This document shows, piece by piece, positions 43,747 through 55,160 of a stretch of DNA of 64,000 nt; positions within the stretch are counted from its first letter, which is position 1; each line of letters begins with the position of its first letter. The DNA lies in assembly GCF_018446385.1 (NCBI RefSeq), contig NC_055990.1, positions 28,915,891 to 28,979,890 of the forward strand. Direction: 5' to 3'. The DNA comes from Zingiber officinale. Taxonomy: Eukaryota > Streptophyta > Magnoliopsida > Zingiberales > Zingiberaceae. Position numbers and translations under genes: made by a program. The notes below the pieces were generated by a model. The model worked only from the letters and a program-made list of their open reading frames with translations. It was not told the DNA's origin and made no database searches.

Positions 43747-43910
43747 TATAGGGACCCCTTCCCTGGTTTGGTTTTGTCTTGAAGAGTACCGAGGAGCGAG
43801 GTCTTCTTCCAGTTAGTGTTCACGTCATCCCCAGCTTTCCAGCTTCTCGATCTCTAACATGATCATTTTGGCGTCGTTTGTGGGAATGCCACCTGTATTC
43901 GAACAAGAAG

Positions 43911-44011
43911 ATGGAAGACACTGGACGATTTACAACGATGGTGCTGACGCAAAAAGAACTCGATATGGTGATACAAGCCCGAACGACGAAGATAGTTTAA
44001 CAGCAACAAAC
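43911..44011 (+). pseudogene. Start of a Tat gag, cut by a copia insertion
   Basis: Reads MEDTGRFTTMVLTQKELDMV, matching the gag starts at 28669 and 6108, but meets a TAA after 29 codons and is interrupted by the family B copia element at 44012. The remainder resumes at 55064 beyond that element and fades out near 55160. Confidence 0.7.
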
Positions 44012-45295
44012 TGTTGGTGCGAGAAGCATCAGACGATCGAACCCAAGTTTTGATAATGGCAAAGGGTTCAAAGTTAAGTCGTATTGTGATCTAACAAGTT
44101 CATGGAGCTTGCAGGAAAGTCCTAAGTGATACTTAGGCAAAAGTCCTAGCTGTGGTTAGGCAGGTGGAAAACCCTAGGGGGTGGTAACCGTAGGTCATAA
44201 GGGGTGGTAACCCTATGCGGAAAGTCTTGGCGGGTCGAGAGCCTCAGGCAAGAGTCCTAGGGGGGCTAACCCTAGGTGGAAAGTCTTGGTGTCGCGAATT
44301 AGGTGGAAGACTCGACGGGACGGGAAGCGAAAGTCCAGCAGAAAGTCTGGAAGTTTTGAACGCTGAGCAAAAGTCCAGTCGATCTGGAGGATCGCACTGG
44401 CAACAGGTAAATCTCCTGAGTGGAGTAGGTGAGGACGCGTTCCCCGTAGAGGAAATAGTAGGCGTCGGGTCGACCTAGGGTTTCCGGTTGGAAATCCGAA
44501 GTCAGACCTGGACAGTCCGATGACTATCGATTATATCACTTTTAATATGCATGTGCTAACTTTGTTTTGCAGGGGTTTGTGTTTGAGACTAACACATTTT
44601 GCAGGAACAAAGAAACACATTTGACCTCGGATGAATAGTATCCGAGGCGCCTCCATGGGGCTTGGAGGCGTCTCGGGTGCAAGTCGAAGCCAGCTGTCCA
44701 AAGGAGCTGGAGGTGCCTCGGAGGAAGCTGAAGGCGCCTTGGACCAAGCATTGGAGGCGCCTTGGACCAGCCTTGAGGCGCCTTCAATGAGATAAGGCAC
44801 GACCAGATCAGAGCTGATCTACGCGTGCGACTCGGCGGCCTGGAGGCGCCTCGGACAGGCTTGGAGGCGCCTCCAACACTGTTTAAAAGGGGGGTCGAGG
44901 CAGAGGCTCAGAACATCAATTCTAAAGCTGTTATTCATCAATGTGCTGCTCAAAAACGACCTAGCAAAGCTACGACGAGTTTTCGACAACCCAAAGCTAC
45001 AAGTTTTCCTCTTCGTGTTGTCGGTATAAGTTACTGTTAGTACTTTCAATTGTAATCTCTTCTTGTACCAAATTTGTGATTTGATAGTGAATTGTCCATA
45101 GTAATCGCTCAACGAGCGAGGGCCTTGAAGTTGGAGTCATCCAAGGCTCCGAACCAAGTAAAAACACTTGGGTCCTTTTTGTGCTTGCTTTTATTGTTAT
45201 TTCCGCTGCATTACACTCGAACGCTTTACAAATTCGAATCGAACGAAATAGCCACGAGCGCTATTCACCCCCCTCTAGCGCTTCTCGATCCAACA
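44012..45295 (+). repeat. 5' LTR of the family B copia element
   Basis: 1,284 bp, TGTTGGTGCGAGAAGC...CGATCCAACA. U3 (44110-44420) has AAGTCC...GGC hairpin units, such as CCTAAGT/ACTTAGG (44121, 44131). Multiple GAGGCGCC palindromes lie at 44640-44875. A TATA-like GTTTAAAAGG sits near 44882. Confidence 0.92.
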
Positions 45296-45297
45296 AT

Positions 45298-45309
45298 TGG
45301 TATTAGAGC
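45298..45309 (+). other. Primer-binding site
   Basis: TGGTATTAGAGC, one base off the standard initiator tRNA-Met complement, just inside the 5' LTR. Confidence 0.85.
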
Positions 45310-45552
45310 GGGGTCGCGTTAATCTGGTGCAACCACCAATCACGCAAACTTTTTCGTGGTGTTTTCGATTTTATGGAGTCAATTAGAATCTAGCTTAATA
45401 ACTACCTTCTAATTATTTTTTTCGAATTAGTTTTAGCTCGAAGCTGGTACAACACCACTCGAGCTCGTAATCTTAATCTTATTTCCCGCACTGCTAATCC
45501 AAGACCTAGTCTTAGGACATTTCTATTTTGTCTTTATTTTTTCATATTAACA

Positions 45553-47238
45553 ATGACCCAACAAGAAGGATTCAGCACCGTTCGTCCCCGGCTCTTCACC
45601 GGAGAAGATTTTGGGTACTGGAAGGGGCGAATGGAAACCTTCCTCAAGATATAGTTCGACACGTGGATGATCATCAAGACGGGATTGCAACTACCAACCG
45701 ACGAAGATGGCAAGCCTACACCCTACGAAAAATGGGAACCATCCCTAATCAAGAAAGTGGAGGTCGATGCCAGAGCGACCTGCACCCTACAGTGCGGACT
45801 GACCAAAGAAGAGGTCAACAGAGTTGGACCGTTCTCCAGTGCAAAAGAGCTATGGGAGAAGCTGATCGAACTCCACAAGGGCACCTCCGACACCAAGGTG
45901 AGTAAAAGAGACCTTTTGTTTAATAAATTATATAATCTGAAAATGCAGGACGGAGAGACAGCAAGTCAACTCCACGCTCGCATACAAGACATTCTCAACT
46001 CCCTCCATGTGATCAGGCAAAGAGTCGAGAATCGGGACATCATAAGGTACGCACTCAACGCTTTTCCAAGGAGTACATTGTGGGCATCAATGGTAGATGC
46101 CTACAAAGTCTCCAAGGACTTATCTTCCATTAGATTAGATGAATTGTTTTCAGAATTCGAACTGCATGAACAGACTAATACACAGCCAACCGAGAAGGGT
46201 ATTGCTTTGGTTGCAGGTACTAGTCGAACACGCAAACCAAGATCACGGTGAAGAACTGAACCGGAGTCGGAAGACGAACCCGACTCAAACAATGAAGATG
46301 ACAAATTAACCTCCGAGCTCGTGAACCTAGTGAAGAAGCTCTACAAGAAAAAGAAAGGCTTCAACAAGAGAGATCTAAAGAAGGCAATACAATCAAAGGA
46401 GGTTCAATCCAGTTCAAAAGTCAAGCTCGAAGTGATCTGCTACGGATGCAACCAGAAATGGCACATTAAGGCCAACTACCCCAATCAGAAGAATGCAAAA
46501 AAGCAAAGGAAAAAGAAGGTGCTAAAGGCGACATGGGACGAATCTTCCTCAGAAGAAGATACCGACGACGACCCCGATTAAATGAGTCTACTTGCACTGA
46601 TGGCCCGGGACCAAATCAATCTGTCCGAGAATGAGAGCAAGTAGGAAGCCGAGTCCCAGCGAAGCCACGGATCCGTATCCGTTTCCGAAGGGCCTGACAT
46701 CGCTGTAAGTATTCCTCGGTTAAATAATTTAGTTAATTACTTATTACGCAAATTAGCTAAACCAAACCTTAAGGTCAAGTCACTTCTAAAGGAAGTAGCA
46801 GTCCTTAAAGAAGTGACCAACTCCAAAACCTTGCCTAACCCTGTTTAGACTGGAAATTCAACTCAAGTTCAAAAACTTGAGGAAGAAAATTCCAGTCTGA
46901 AAACTCAGGTCAATGATTTGAAAAATACATTAGAACGGTTCTCTTTAGGCTCCAAGAAGCTTGATATGATTCTTAAGACACAAAGAGCCGTATACAACAA
47001 AACTGGGCTAGGTTATAAAACTAAAAGAAAATATAAATCTTACATGTCCTTAGTAAATAGACAAAATAATAAATCAGTCCAAGCATGGGTACCCAAGTCC
47101 AACCTGGTTAATCAAGTTGGATTTGGTCAATATTGGGTCCCTAAGAATCAAATACATTATCTCGATAGACCATATCGAGGCTATGATCCAAGGGGAGCTA
47201 GAAGAAAAATAATAAAAATAAAATCGAATAAGAATTAA
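45553..47238 (+). pseudogene. Copia gag with in-frame stops
   Basis: A single reading frame from ATG 45553 (MTQQEGFSTVRPRLFTGEDF) to 47238, interrupted by in-frame stops near 45652, 46249, 46579, 46642 and 46846. It contains the copia gag core (WEKLIELHKGTSDTKVSKRD; LFNKLYNLKMQDGETASQLH), a damaged zinc knuckle CYGCNQKWHIKANY (last Cys replaced by Tyr), an acidic segment, a coiled coil and the closing block QYWVPKNQIHYL. The frame itself is unbroken by indels, so decay is mainly by point mutation. No protease follows. Confidence 0.85.
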
Positions 47239-47879
47239 AATTAAACGTAAAATTAAAATTAAATCTAAAATTCAAATTCAAATCAAATTAAAATTTTAAA
47301 TTAAATCTAAAATTCAAATTGAAATTTAGATTAATTCAAAATTTAAAATTAAATTCTTACAAAATCTTAAAAAACCAAGGGAAGACTTCAGAATAGCTGA
47401 CACCTCCAAATTTAATCCACCCGACAAGGGTCACCAAGAATAGACTACTCGGTAGGGTAATTAAGGTTAAAATAAAAAGGGTTAGGGTTAACTTGATTCA
47501 TGGTACTGGTGAAGTATTGGATGATAGTACGTTGGGGAAGCTTAGTCATCGCATGTCTAGGAAGATATGACTTCGACCTGGTGCATTTGGCTAAGTGGAA
47601 CTGACCGAAGCTACCATTTATAGATCCTAACCAGTTAGACCAAGGTTTTGTACTAAGTTCAATGGGTAGAACTATTTGAAAAACCTCGAAGGCATGGTTA
47701 CTTTAATGATGTCCTTGTGACTCACCATAGCCCAGAAGTTTATCCAAAAAATGTCTACTTGTTGAACCCAAAGCTAAACTTGAATATAACACAAAGTTAA
47801 ACCAAACCCTAAAATTGAACTAAATTCATCTCACAAAAATTATAGGATTACCTGATTGAAAATTTAGATCAGGTGAGAT
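47239..47879 (+). other. Gene-free spacer after gag
   Basis: AT-rich sequence with no supported frame; short fragments (GTACGTTGGGGAAGC, CTTAGTCATCGCATG) may be the last traces of pol, but no domain can be read. Confidence 0.5.
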
Positions 47880-48995
47880 GACTAAGGAATAGGAATTAAA
47901 AGAAAACCAAATTTGAAATTCAAATTCAAATTCGAAATTCGATTTTAAAATTCGTAATTAAATTAATTCAAATTAAATATTTTTTAAAAATTAATTAACT
48001 TAAATATTCTTTCAAAATTTAATTATCTTAATTAACTTAATTATTTAAATTATCTTAATTAACTTAATTATGTTTCAAATTTAATTAACTTAATTATCTT
48101 TTAAATTAAATTAACTTAATTAGCTTTCAAATTTAATTAACTTAATTATCTTTCAAATTTAAATTAACTTAATTATCTTTCAAAATAAATTAACTTAATT
48201 ATTTTTCAAATTTAATTAACTAAATTAACTTTCAAAATTTAATTATCTTAATTAACTTAATTATTTAATTAGCTTAATTAACTTAATTATTTTTCAAATT
48301 TAATTAACTTAATTAACTTTCAAAATTTAATTAACTTAATTAACTTTCAAAATTTAATTATCTTAATTAACTTAATTATTTAATTATCTTAATTAACTTA
48401 ATTATGTTTCAAATTTAATTAACTTAAATTTAATTAACTTAATTATCTTTCAAAATTTAATTATCTTTCAAATTTAATTATCTTTCAAATTTAATTAACT
48501 TAATTATCTTTCAAAATTTAATTATCTTTCAAATTTAATTAACTTAATTATCTTTCAAAATTAAATTAACTTAATTATCTTTCAAATTTAAAATTAACTT
48601 AATTATCTTTCAAAATTAAATTAACTTAATTATTTTTCAAAATTAAACTAACTTATCTTTCAAAAATTGAATTAACTTAATTATCTTTCAAAATTAAATT
48701 AACTTAATTATCTTTCAAATTTAAAATTAACTTAATTATCTTTCAAAATTAAATTAACTTAATTAAATTAACTTAATTATCTTTCAAAATTAAATTAACT
48801 TAATTATTTTTCAAATTAACTTAGTTATCTTTTAAATTTAATTAACTTAATTATCTTTCAAATTTAATTAACTTAATTATCTTTCAAAATTAAATTAACT
48901 TAATTTCCTTTCAAATTTAATCAACTTAATATTTTCAAAAATTAATTTAAACTTAATACCTTTTCAAGATTTAATTAATATTCTTTCAAAAAAAA
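47880..48995 (+). repeat. AT-rich tandem array, about 1.1 kb
   Basis: Dozens of imperfect copies of TTAATTAACTTAATTATCTTTCAAA-like units of roughly 20-30 bp with little else, at the position of the missing pol. Confidence 0.92.
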
Positions 48996-49287
48996 AATTA
49001 TGACACGTAGCGCCTGTTAGAGGTGCCTCCCACACAAGGGAGGCGCCCTAAACAGCGCCGGGAAAACTCCCGCCGACTTACCTAAGGCGCCTCGGATCAT
49101 CTCCGAGGCACCTCCAACATCACTTAAGGCGCCTTAAGAAGCCTTTAAGGCGCCTTCAACCCACATTTTTGCCACGAACAGAAACCCTTTCTGTTCGTTT
49201 TCTGCCGAGGCCGAGCACGAGCTTCTCGTGCGATTTCTCTCCAACCAAGGCGCCTTCAACCCACCTCTTCCTCCTCTACTCCTAGCA

Positions 49288-52183
49288 ATGCCTCCTAGGT
49301 ATATTCTAAACCTCCCTTAATCATCTACTACATGAATTTCGTACTAGTTTTTGCTATTTTGCTTGTATACTATCAAAAAATAGGAAACGTCGCATTGTTG
49401 ATCCTACACCGGCTAGGGCCCTTTCTACGGATCCTAGATTCCCCTTAGAACAACATAGGGTAGATTTTGCTAGGTTTACCTTTGAGTCCATTAAACCTAG
49501 GTATGTAGGTAGGCAATTTTTTACCCAGTTCTGTCACCCTGCTATCCAGATGATAGATTACTATCACCTAGGGAAACTGGTTGACTGCAACAACACAGTA
49601 AACCAGGATTTGTGTGCCCAGTTCTATTACAACCTTGAAAAGGTTGATGATACTACATATTCCACCAGAGTTGGTGAAACTGACATCCAGTTGACCCCCT
49701 CCCTGATTCGTACGAGCTTAGAGTTTAGGGAGTCTACTTGCACCTTCCTGTGCTACCCGGGTAGGGATCTACCGTTCGGTGATCCCTATTCTCATATCAC
49801 CTTAGATGACATCTGTATGCATTTTTTTGGGGAGGAGAGACCCTTTAGCCTGACTGAGTTTAGGTCGACTCTTCTCAGAGTTCAGGACTACATCATATAC
49901 ACAGTCCTGACAGCATGCATCTTGCCCATCACATCTCGAGATGTCTCGAAGATGCGACCATCCCACTCATTCTTTCTGTACGCTCTTAGTCAGCACTTAG
50001 ATATAGGCATTGCTCTGCATATGTTCTATAACATCATTCATGCATCTAGTACAGTCACGTCTGGAGTGGTCCATATGCCCTACTGTCATATCTTGACCCA
50101 GATTTTCTCCACCTCTAGGATAGACACGACCATAGGGACACTCATCCCACTTGTAACGACCCTGCCCTTTTGCCCTCTTGGGCGGCCCTTATGGCGGCCC
50201 AACTAGCAGCCCTTATGTCGTCGGCTCATTTGACGACCTCTCATATCGTCGACCGACGACCCTTTGGCCGTGTCGTTACTCACTAGGACTTTTCACCCAA
50301 GGTCAGTGGATTTTTGCCTCCCCCAGGATTCGAACTCTAAACCTCCAGGCTTAAGTATTAGAGTTTATGAATCCTGGTAACCAAGTGAGATTTTATTATA
50401 ACGACCCGACCCTTTTGGCCTCTTGGGCGGCCCTTGTGGCGGCCCAACTGGCGGCCCAACTGGCGGCCCTTATGTCGTCGGCCCATTTGGCGACCTCTCA
50501 TGTCGTCGACCGACGACCCTTTGGCCGTGCCGTTACTCACTAGGACTTTCCACCCCTGGCAGTGGATTTTTGTCTCCCCCAGGATTCGAACTCTAAACCT
50601 CCAGGCTTAAGTATTAGAGTTTATGAATCCTGGTAACCAAGTGAGATCACCAAGTGAGATGATCTCACTTGGTTACCAGGATTCATAAACTCTAATACTT
50701 AAGCCTGGAGGTTTAGAGTTCGAATCCTGGGGGAAGAAAAAATCCACTGGCCAGGGGTGGAAAGTCCTAGTGAGTAACGGCACAGCCAAAGGTCGTCGGT
50801 CGACGACATGAGAGGTCGCCAAATGGGCCGACGACATAAGGGCCGCCAGTTGGGCCGGTCGGGTCGTTATAATAAAAGGCGCCTTTCCCTTATGTCGTCG
50901 GCCCATTTGGCGACCTCTCATGTCGTCGACCGACGACCCTTTGGTCGTGCCGTTACTTACTAGGACTTTCCACCCCTGGCAGTGGATTTTTGCCTCCCCC
51001 AGGATTCGAACTCTAAACCTCCAGGATTAAGTATTAGAGTTTATGAATCCTGGTAAAGGCAGTGAGTATTCTCACTTGGTTACCAGGATTCATAAACTCT
51101 AATACTTAAGCCTGGAGGTTTAGAGTTCGAATTCTGGGGGAGGCAAAAATCCACTGACCAGGGGTGGAAAGTCCTAGTGAGTAACGACACGACCAAGGGT
51201 CGTCGGTCGACGACATTAGAGGTCGCCAAATGGGCCGACGACATAAGGGCCGACGGTCGACGACATGAGGTCGCCAAATGGGCCAAGAGGGCCGGGTCGT
51301 TACAATAAAAAGGCGCCTTTTTATTGTCGGGTCATCGACCGTCGGCCCTTATGTTGTCGGCCCATTTGGCGACCTCTCATGTCGTCGATCGACGACCCGG
51401 GCCGTTACTCACTAGGACTTTCCACCGTCTGATTTGCCTCCCCATGATTCGAACTCTAAACCTCCGGGCTTAGGTATTAGAGTTTATGAATCCTGGCAAC
51501 CAAGTGAGATCGAATCATGGGGGAGGCAAAAATCCACTGACCAGGGGTGGAAAGTCCTAGTGAGTAACGGCACGGCCAAAGGGTCATCGGTCGACGACAT
51601 GAGAGGTCACCAAATGGGCCGACGACATAAGGGCCGCCAGTTGGGCCGCCACAAGGGCTGCCCAAGAGGCCAAAAGGGCCGGGTCGTTACACCACTTACC
51701 ATATACGATGAGTTAGGGCAGCGGAGTCTTCGATTAGTCGGTATAGAGGTCACCGCCGAGGGGATTCTAGCCTGGAAGGGCCGACCGTCGCCAGTCGCTG
51801 CTCCTATCGCTCCAGAGGCCGAGGATGCACCGGGCGAGGGAGAGGAGTGGCCCGACTTCTTAGCAGAGGATTTTTTCGCAGATCCTTCCACCTTTGCCGG
51901 GCCCTCCACATCAGCTGGGCCCTCCACATTAGTCGTGCCTTCGACTTCGGCATCACTCTCCGTCGAGGACAGACTCGCCCGGCTCGAGGTTCAGTCCATT
52001 GAGACTCGATGCGCTGTTCGAGAGAGCCATCACTTCCTCCGATCTCTACGATCCGAGATAGCTATAGGGTTCGCCTCTCTCCGAGGTGAGATACGTCACC
52101 AAGGACAGCCTCAGCCTGCACCCGAGCAGCCCCTTGCACCACCTCCAGCTGATGATCCTGCTTTCGACGATCCTGCTTTATGA
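49288..52183 (+). pseudogene. Extra ORF of the family B element, with an intron and a 1.5-kb insertion
   Basis: Starts ATG 49288 (four codons), has a GT-AG intron 49299-49383, then a long frame from 49384 reading RKRRIVDPTPARALSTDP and on through QFCHPAIQMIDYYHLGKL, FFGEERPFSLTEFRSTLLRV and GIALHMFYNIIHASSTVTSG. It is interrupted at 50152-51691 by an inverted-repeat array and then continues in frame (YDELGQRSLRLVGIEVTAEG) to a Ser/Pro-rich tail ending 52183. This matches the 'putative plant transposon protein' type domain by pattern; its function is unknown. It takes the place where env-like ORFs occur in SIRE elements but shows no transmembrane segment. Described as broken because of the insertion. 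Confidence 0.65.
50152..51691. mobile_element. Alternating inverted-repeat (foldback/SINE-like) array with CCACT duplication
   Basis: 1,540 bp with perfectly inverted ends (TGTAACGACCC left, GGGTCGTTACA right) and target duplication CCACT at 50147-50151 and 51692-51696. It consists of about seven copies of a 180-240-bp unit in order F F R F R F R: F units near 50152, 50396, 50885 and 51318; R units near 50650, 51069 and 51512. The R strand carries GAGTTCGAATCCTGG, like a polymerase III B box, with TGGTTACCAGG upstream as a possible A box. It can fold into long hairpins. No protein is encoded. Confidence 0.82.
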
Positions 52184-53780
52184 CACTATCATTTGATGTA
52201 TCTTGGATAGAGACCTATATTGTCTAGCTTGATTGTACTGGTGCTTAGTTGAACTCTACTTATTTATACTTACTAGTTGTTTTTGGTTAAATTCTACGCT
52301 TAGAAGACAAATAGGAATGTGTTGGGTAGAATAGGTATTGATTTTCAAATCAGTTTCCTACCTTTACTCTTAAATGTTTTACTTGTTTTCAAAATCTGCT
52401 TAAGTTTTAAATTATATTTTTAAATTCTAGGCAAAATTTTGTTTTCAAAATCCCAATTTTTCTTAGATTTTCAAAATATAGACTTTGCCTAGACTCTACC
52501 CTAGAAATCATGCTCCCCTAGAATTGAGCCAGAGCATCTCACAAACACCTAGGCTTACCTTGATTGTGCTTGAAAAACATAGAATGATGTGAGATGCATA
52601 GGGTACAGCGTGGACTCAAGAATGCTTATATCTGTGCATCAATATGAGTCTGGGCGTTAAATACCTAATATACAGTAATCAAGTTAAGTCATCCAACCCT
52701 AGTCAAATCTAACTGGATCTATTGACTTAACTTGACTAACCAAGTGAAAGTTGTTGTCCTTTAGACAATCAGCTAGTAGCTAGATGGTTAGACATGTGGC
52801 CAAGAAATTAAGTACTCGATTTCTAGGGTTACTCAACTTGAACATTAGGGCTTTGATACCTTACTAAAAGAACTTAGTTAACTTGCAATCAATTTAACTC
52901 GACTCATGCTTGGACATTAAGGTTTAACCTAATAGCTCCTCCTTGGCCGTTAAGTATTTTGGAATTCATTATTCATTTAAATATTTTTCAAACTTTCTTG
53001 ATACTTTTTAAAAATTCTTTGAAAATTTAGTGAAATTTATTTTGTTCTTTTCAAGCTATTATTTTTTTTTAAAAAAAAAACTGTTTCAAAATTAAAAGAA
53101 TATCTATCTAACAGAGTTTGAAAATTAATTTTTCCCAAAGATTTCAACTAAATTTCAAAATTGGCTAAAATTATTTTTCAAAGTAAACTTTTTACTAACT
53201 TAGTTTAAAGAAAATTTAGCTAAGAATTTCACAATGAAAATTAATTATAAAAAGCTAAGTGTTTGAAAAGTTCTTAAAATTAGCCAAAAATCCTTTCTTT
53301 AAAGATAAGGGTTTTCTTTAATGAAAAATCTTTAAATAAAGTCTTTAAAAGCTTAAGTTTTCAAAATTTTGGCTAAATAGAGCTGTTTTGCACTTAAACT
53401 ATTTTTCACTTAGCAAAATTTTACTAAGTTTTTTTCCTACAAAGTTTTAAAAGCCAGATATTTTAAATGTTATTTTTAGGCTTCAATATTTTTTCTAAGT
53501 TTTTCCTACAAAGTTTTTTGATATATGACAAAGGGGGAGAGTAGGACAAAAATTCAAATTAAGGATAAGAGTTCTCTTATTAAGGGGGAGCCCTCTTATT
53601 AAGAGGGAGCCTTAGCTTTGTAAATTTTAAGCTTACTTTAAATTCTAAAATCTTTTTAGCTTGTACTTAACCTGTTACTCAAGTATGCTTACGTTTGGGC
53701 TTAAACTTCTTATCTTAAAGCATGCTTATGTTTATTTATGCATTTTGTCTACTTAACTTTGAATTTGAGTTGCCATAATA
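52184..53780 (+). other. Gene-free 3' interior of the family B element
   Basis: AT-rich sequence without a coding frame; AAGGGGGAG blocks at 53520-53615 resemble extra polypurine tracts. A functional-looking tract AAAAAGGAGAAGAT lies at 53781-53794. Confidence 0.6.
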
Positions 53781-53794
53781 AAAAAGGAGAAGAT

Positions 53795-55058
53795 TGTTGG
53801 TGCGAGAAGAATCAGACGATCGAACCCAAGTTTTGATAATGGCAAAGGATTCAAAGTTAAGTCGTATTGTGATCTAACAAATTCATGGAGCTTGCAGGAA
53901 AGTCCTAAGTGATACTTAGGCAAAAGGCCTAGCTGTGGTTAGGCAGGTGGAAAACCCTAGGGGGTGGTAACCCTATGCGCAAAGTCTTGGCGGGTCGAGA
54001 GCCTCAGGCAAGAGTCCTAGGGGGGCTAACCCTAGGTGGAAAGTCCTGATGTCGCGAACCAGGTGGAAGACTCGACGGGACGGGAAGCGGAAATCCAGCA
54101 GAAAGTTCGGAAGCTTCGAACGCTGAGCAAAAGTCCAGTCGATCTGGAGGATCGCACTGGCAACAGGTAAATCTCCTGAGTGGAGTAGGTGAGGACCGTT
54201 CCTCGTAGAGGGAACAATAGGCGTCGGGTCGACCTAGGGTTTCCGGTTGGAAATCCGAAGTCAGACCCGGACAGTCCGATGACTGTCGATTATATCACTT
54301 ATAATATGTCTGTGTTAACTTTGTTTTGCAGGGTTTTGTGTTTGGGACTAACACATTTTGCAGGAACAAAAAAACACATTTGACCTCGGATGAACAGTGT
54401 CCGAGGCGCCTCCATGGGGCTTGGAGGCGCCTCGGGTGCAAGTCGAAGCCAGCTGTCCAGAGGAGCTGGAGGCGCCTCGGAGGAAGCTGAAGGCACCTTG
54501 GACCAGGCGTTGGAGGCGCCTTGGACCAACCTTGAGGTGCCTTCAATGAGATAAGGCGCGACCAGATCAGAGCTGATCCACGCGTGCGACTCGGCGGCCT
54601 GGAGGCGCCTCCGACAGGCTTAGCTTGGAGGCGCCTCCGACACTGTTTAAAAGGGGGGTCAAGGCAGAGGCTCAGAACATCAATTCTAAAGCTGTTATTC
54701 ATCAACGTGCTGCTCAAAAATGACCCGGCAAAGCTACGACGAGTTTTCGACAACCCAAAGCTACAAGTTTTCCTCCTCGTGTTGTCGGTATAAGTTACTA
54801 TTAGTACTTTCAATTGTAATCTCTTCTTGTACTGAATTTGCGATTTGATAGTGAATTGCCCACAATAATCGCTCAACGAGCGAGGGCCTTGGAGTAGGAG
54901 TCGTCCAAGGCTCCAAACCAAGTAAAAACACTTGGGTCCTTTTTGTGCTTGCTTTTATTGTTATTTCCGATGCATTACACTCGAATGCTTTACGAATTTA
55001 AATCGAACGAAATAGCCACGAGCGCTATTCCCCCCCTCTAACACTTCTCGATCTAACA
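53795..55058 (+). repeat. 3' LTR of the family B copia element
   Basis: 1,264 bp, TGTTGGTGCGAGAAG...GATCTAACA, highly similar to the 5' LTR, with a short deletion in the hairpin region and scattered substitutions. The target duplication CAAAC follows. Confidence 0.92.
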
Positions 55059-55160
55059 CAAACGTTATCCGAGCGACATGTGCATGAGCCTGCCACCTCA
55101 CTAGTGGGTCGCCAGGTTGAACAAGGAGACCGAGCGGAGCAAGTCCGAGCGGCACTTGCA

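Larger units (their letters stand above)
40709..43865 (+). repeat. 5' LTR of a third Tat element, split by a TRIM array
   Basis: Starts TGCGATGATAAGG (as at 3534), continues to 41145 (TTGGGCGTCGAAAGGCCAAC block), and resumes after the array at 43752 to the end CATGATCA at 43865. The GGCGTCGTTTGTGGGAA primer-binding region follows at 43868-43886. Without the array it is about 550 bp, shorter than its relatives, so some sequence has been lost. Confidence 0.75.
44012..55058 (+). mobile_element. Complete family B copia-type element, 11 kb, no pol
   Basis: Two LTRs (44012-45295 and 53795-55058), primer-binding site (45298), polypurine tract (53781-53794) and a perfect target duplication CAAAC at 44007-44011 and 55059-55063, inside the gag of a Tat element. 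The interior has a degenerate gag (45553-47238), then a large AT-rich tandem array where pol would lie, then an intron-containing extra ORF (49288-52183) and an AT-rich 3' region. No protease, integrase, RT or RNase H is present. SIRE-like in layout and gag type; non-autonomous. Confidence 0.93.

Noticed and set aside
47239..48995. Centromere- or satellite-type DNA
   Set aside because: The AT array is bounded by a single retroelement with target duplications, so it is an internal element feature, not a chromosomal satellite.
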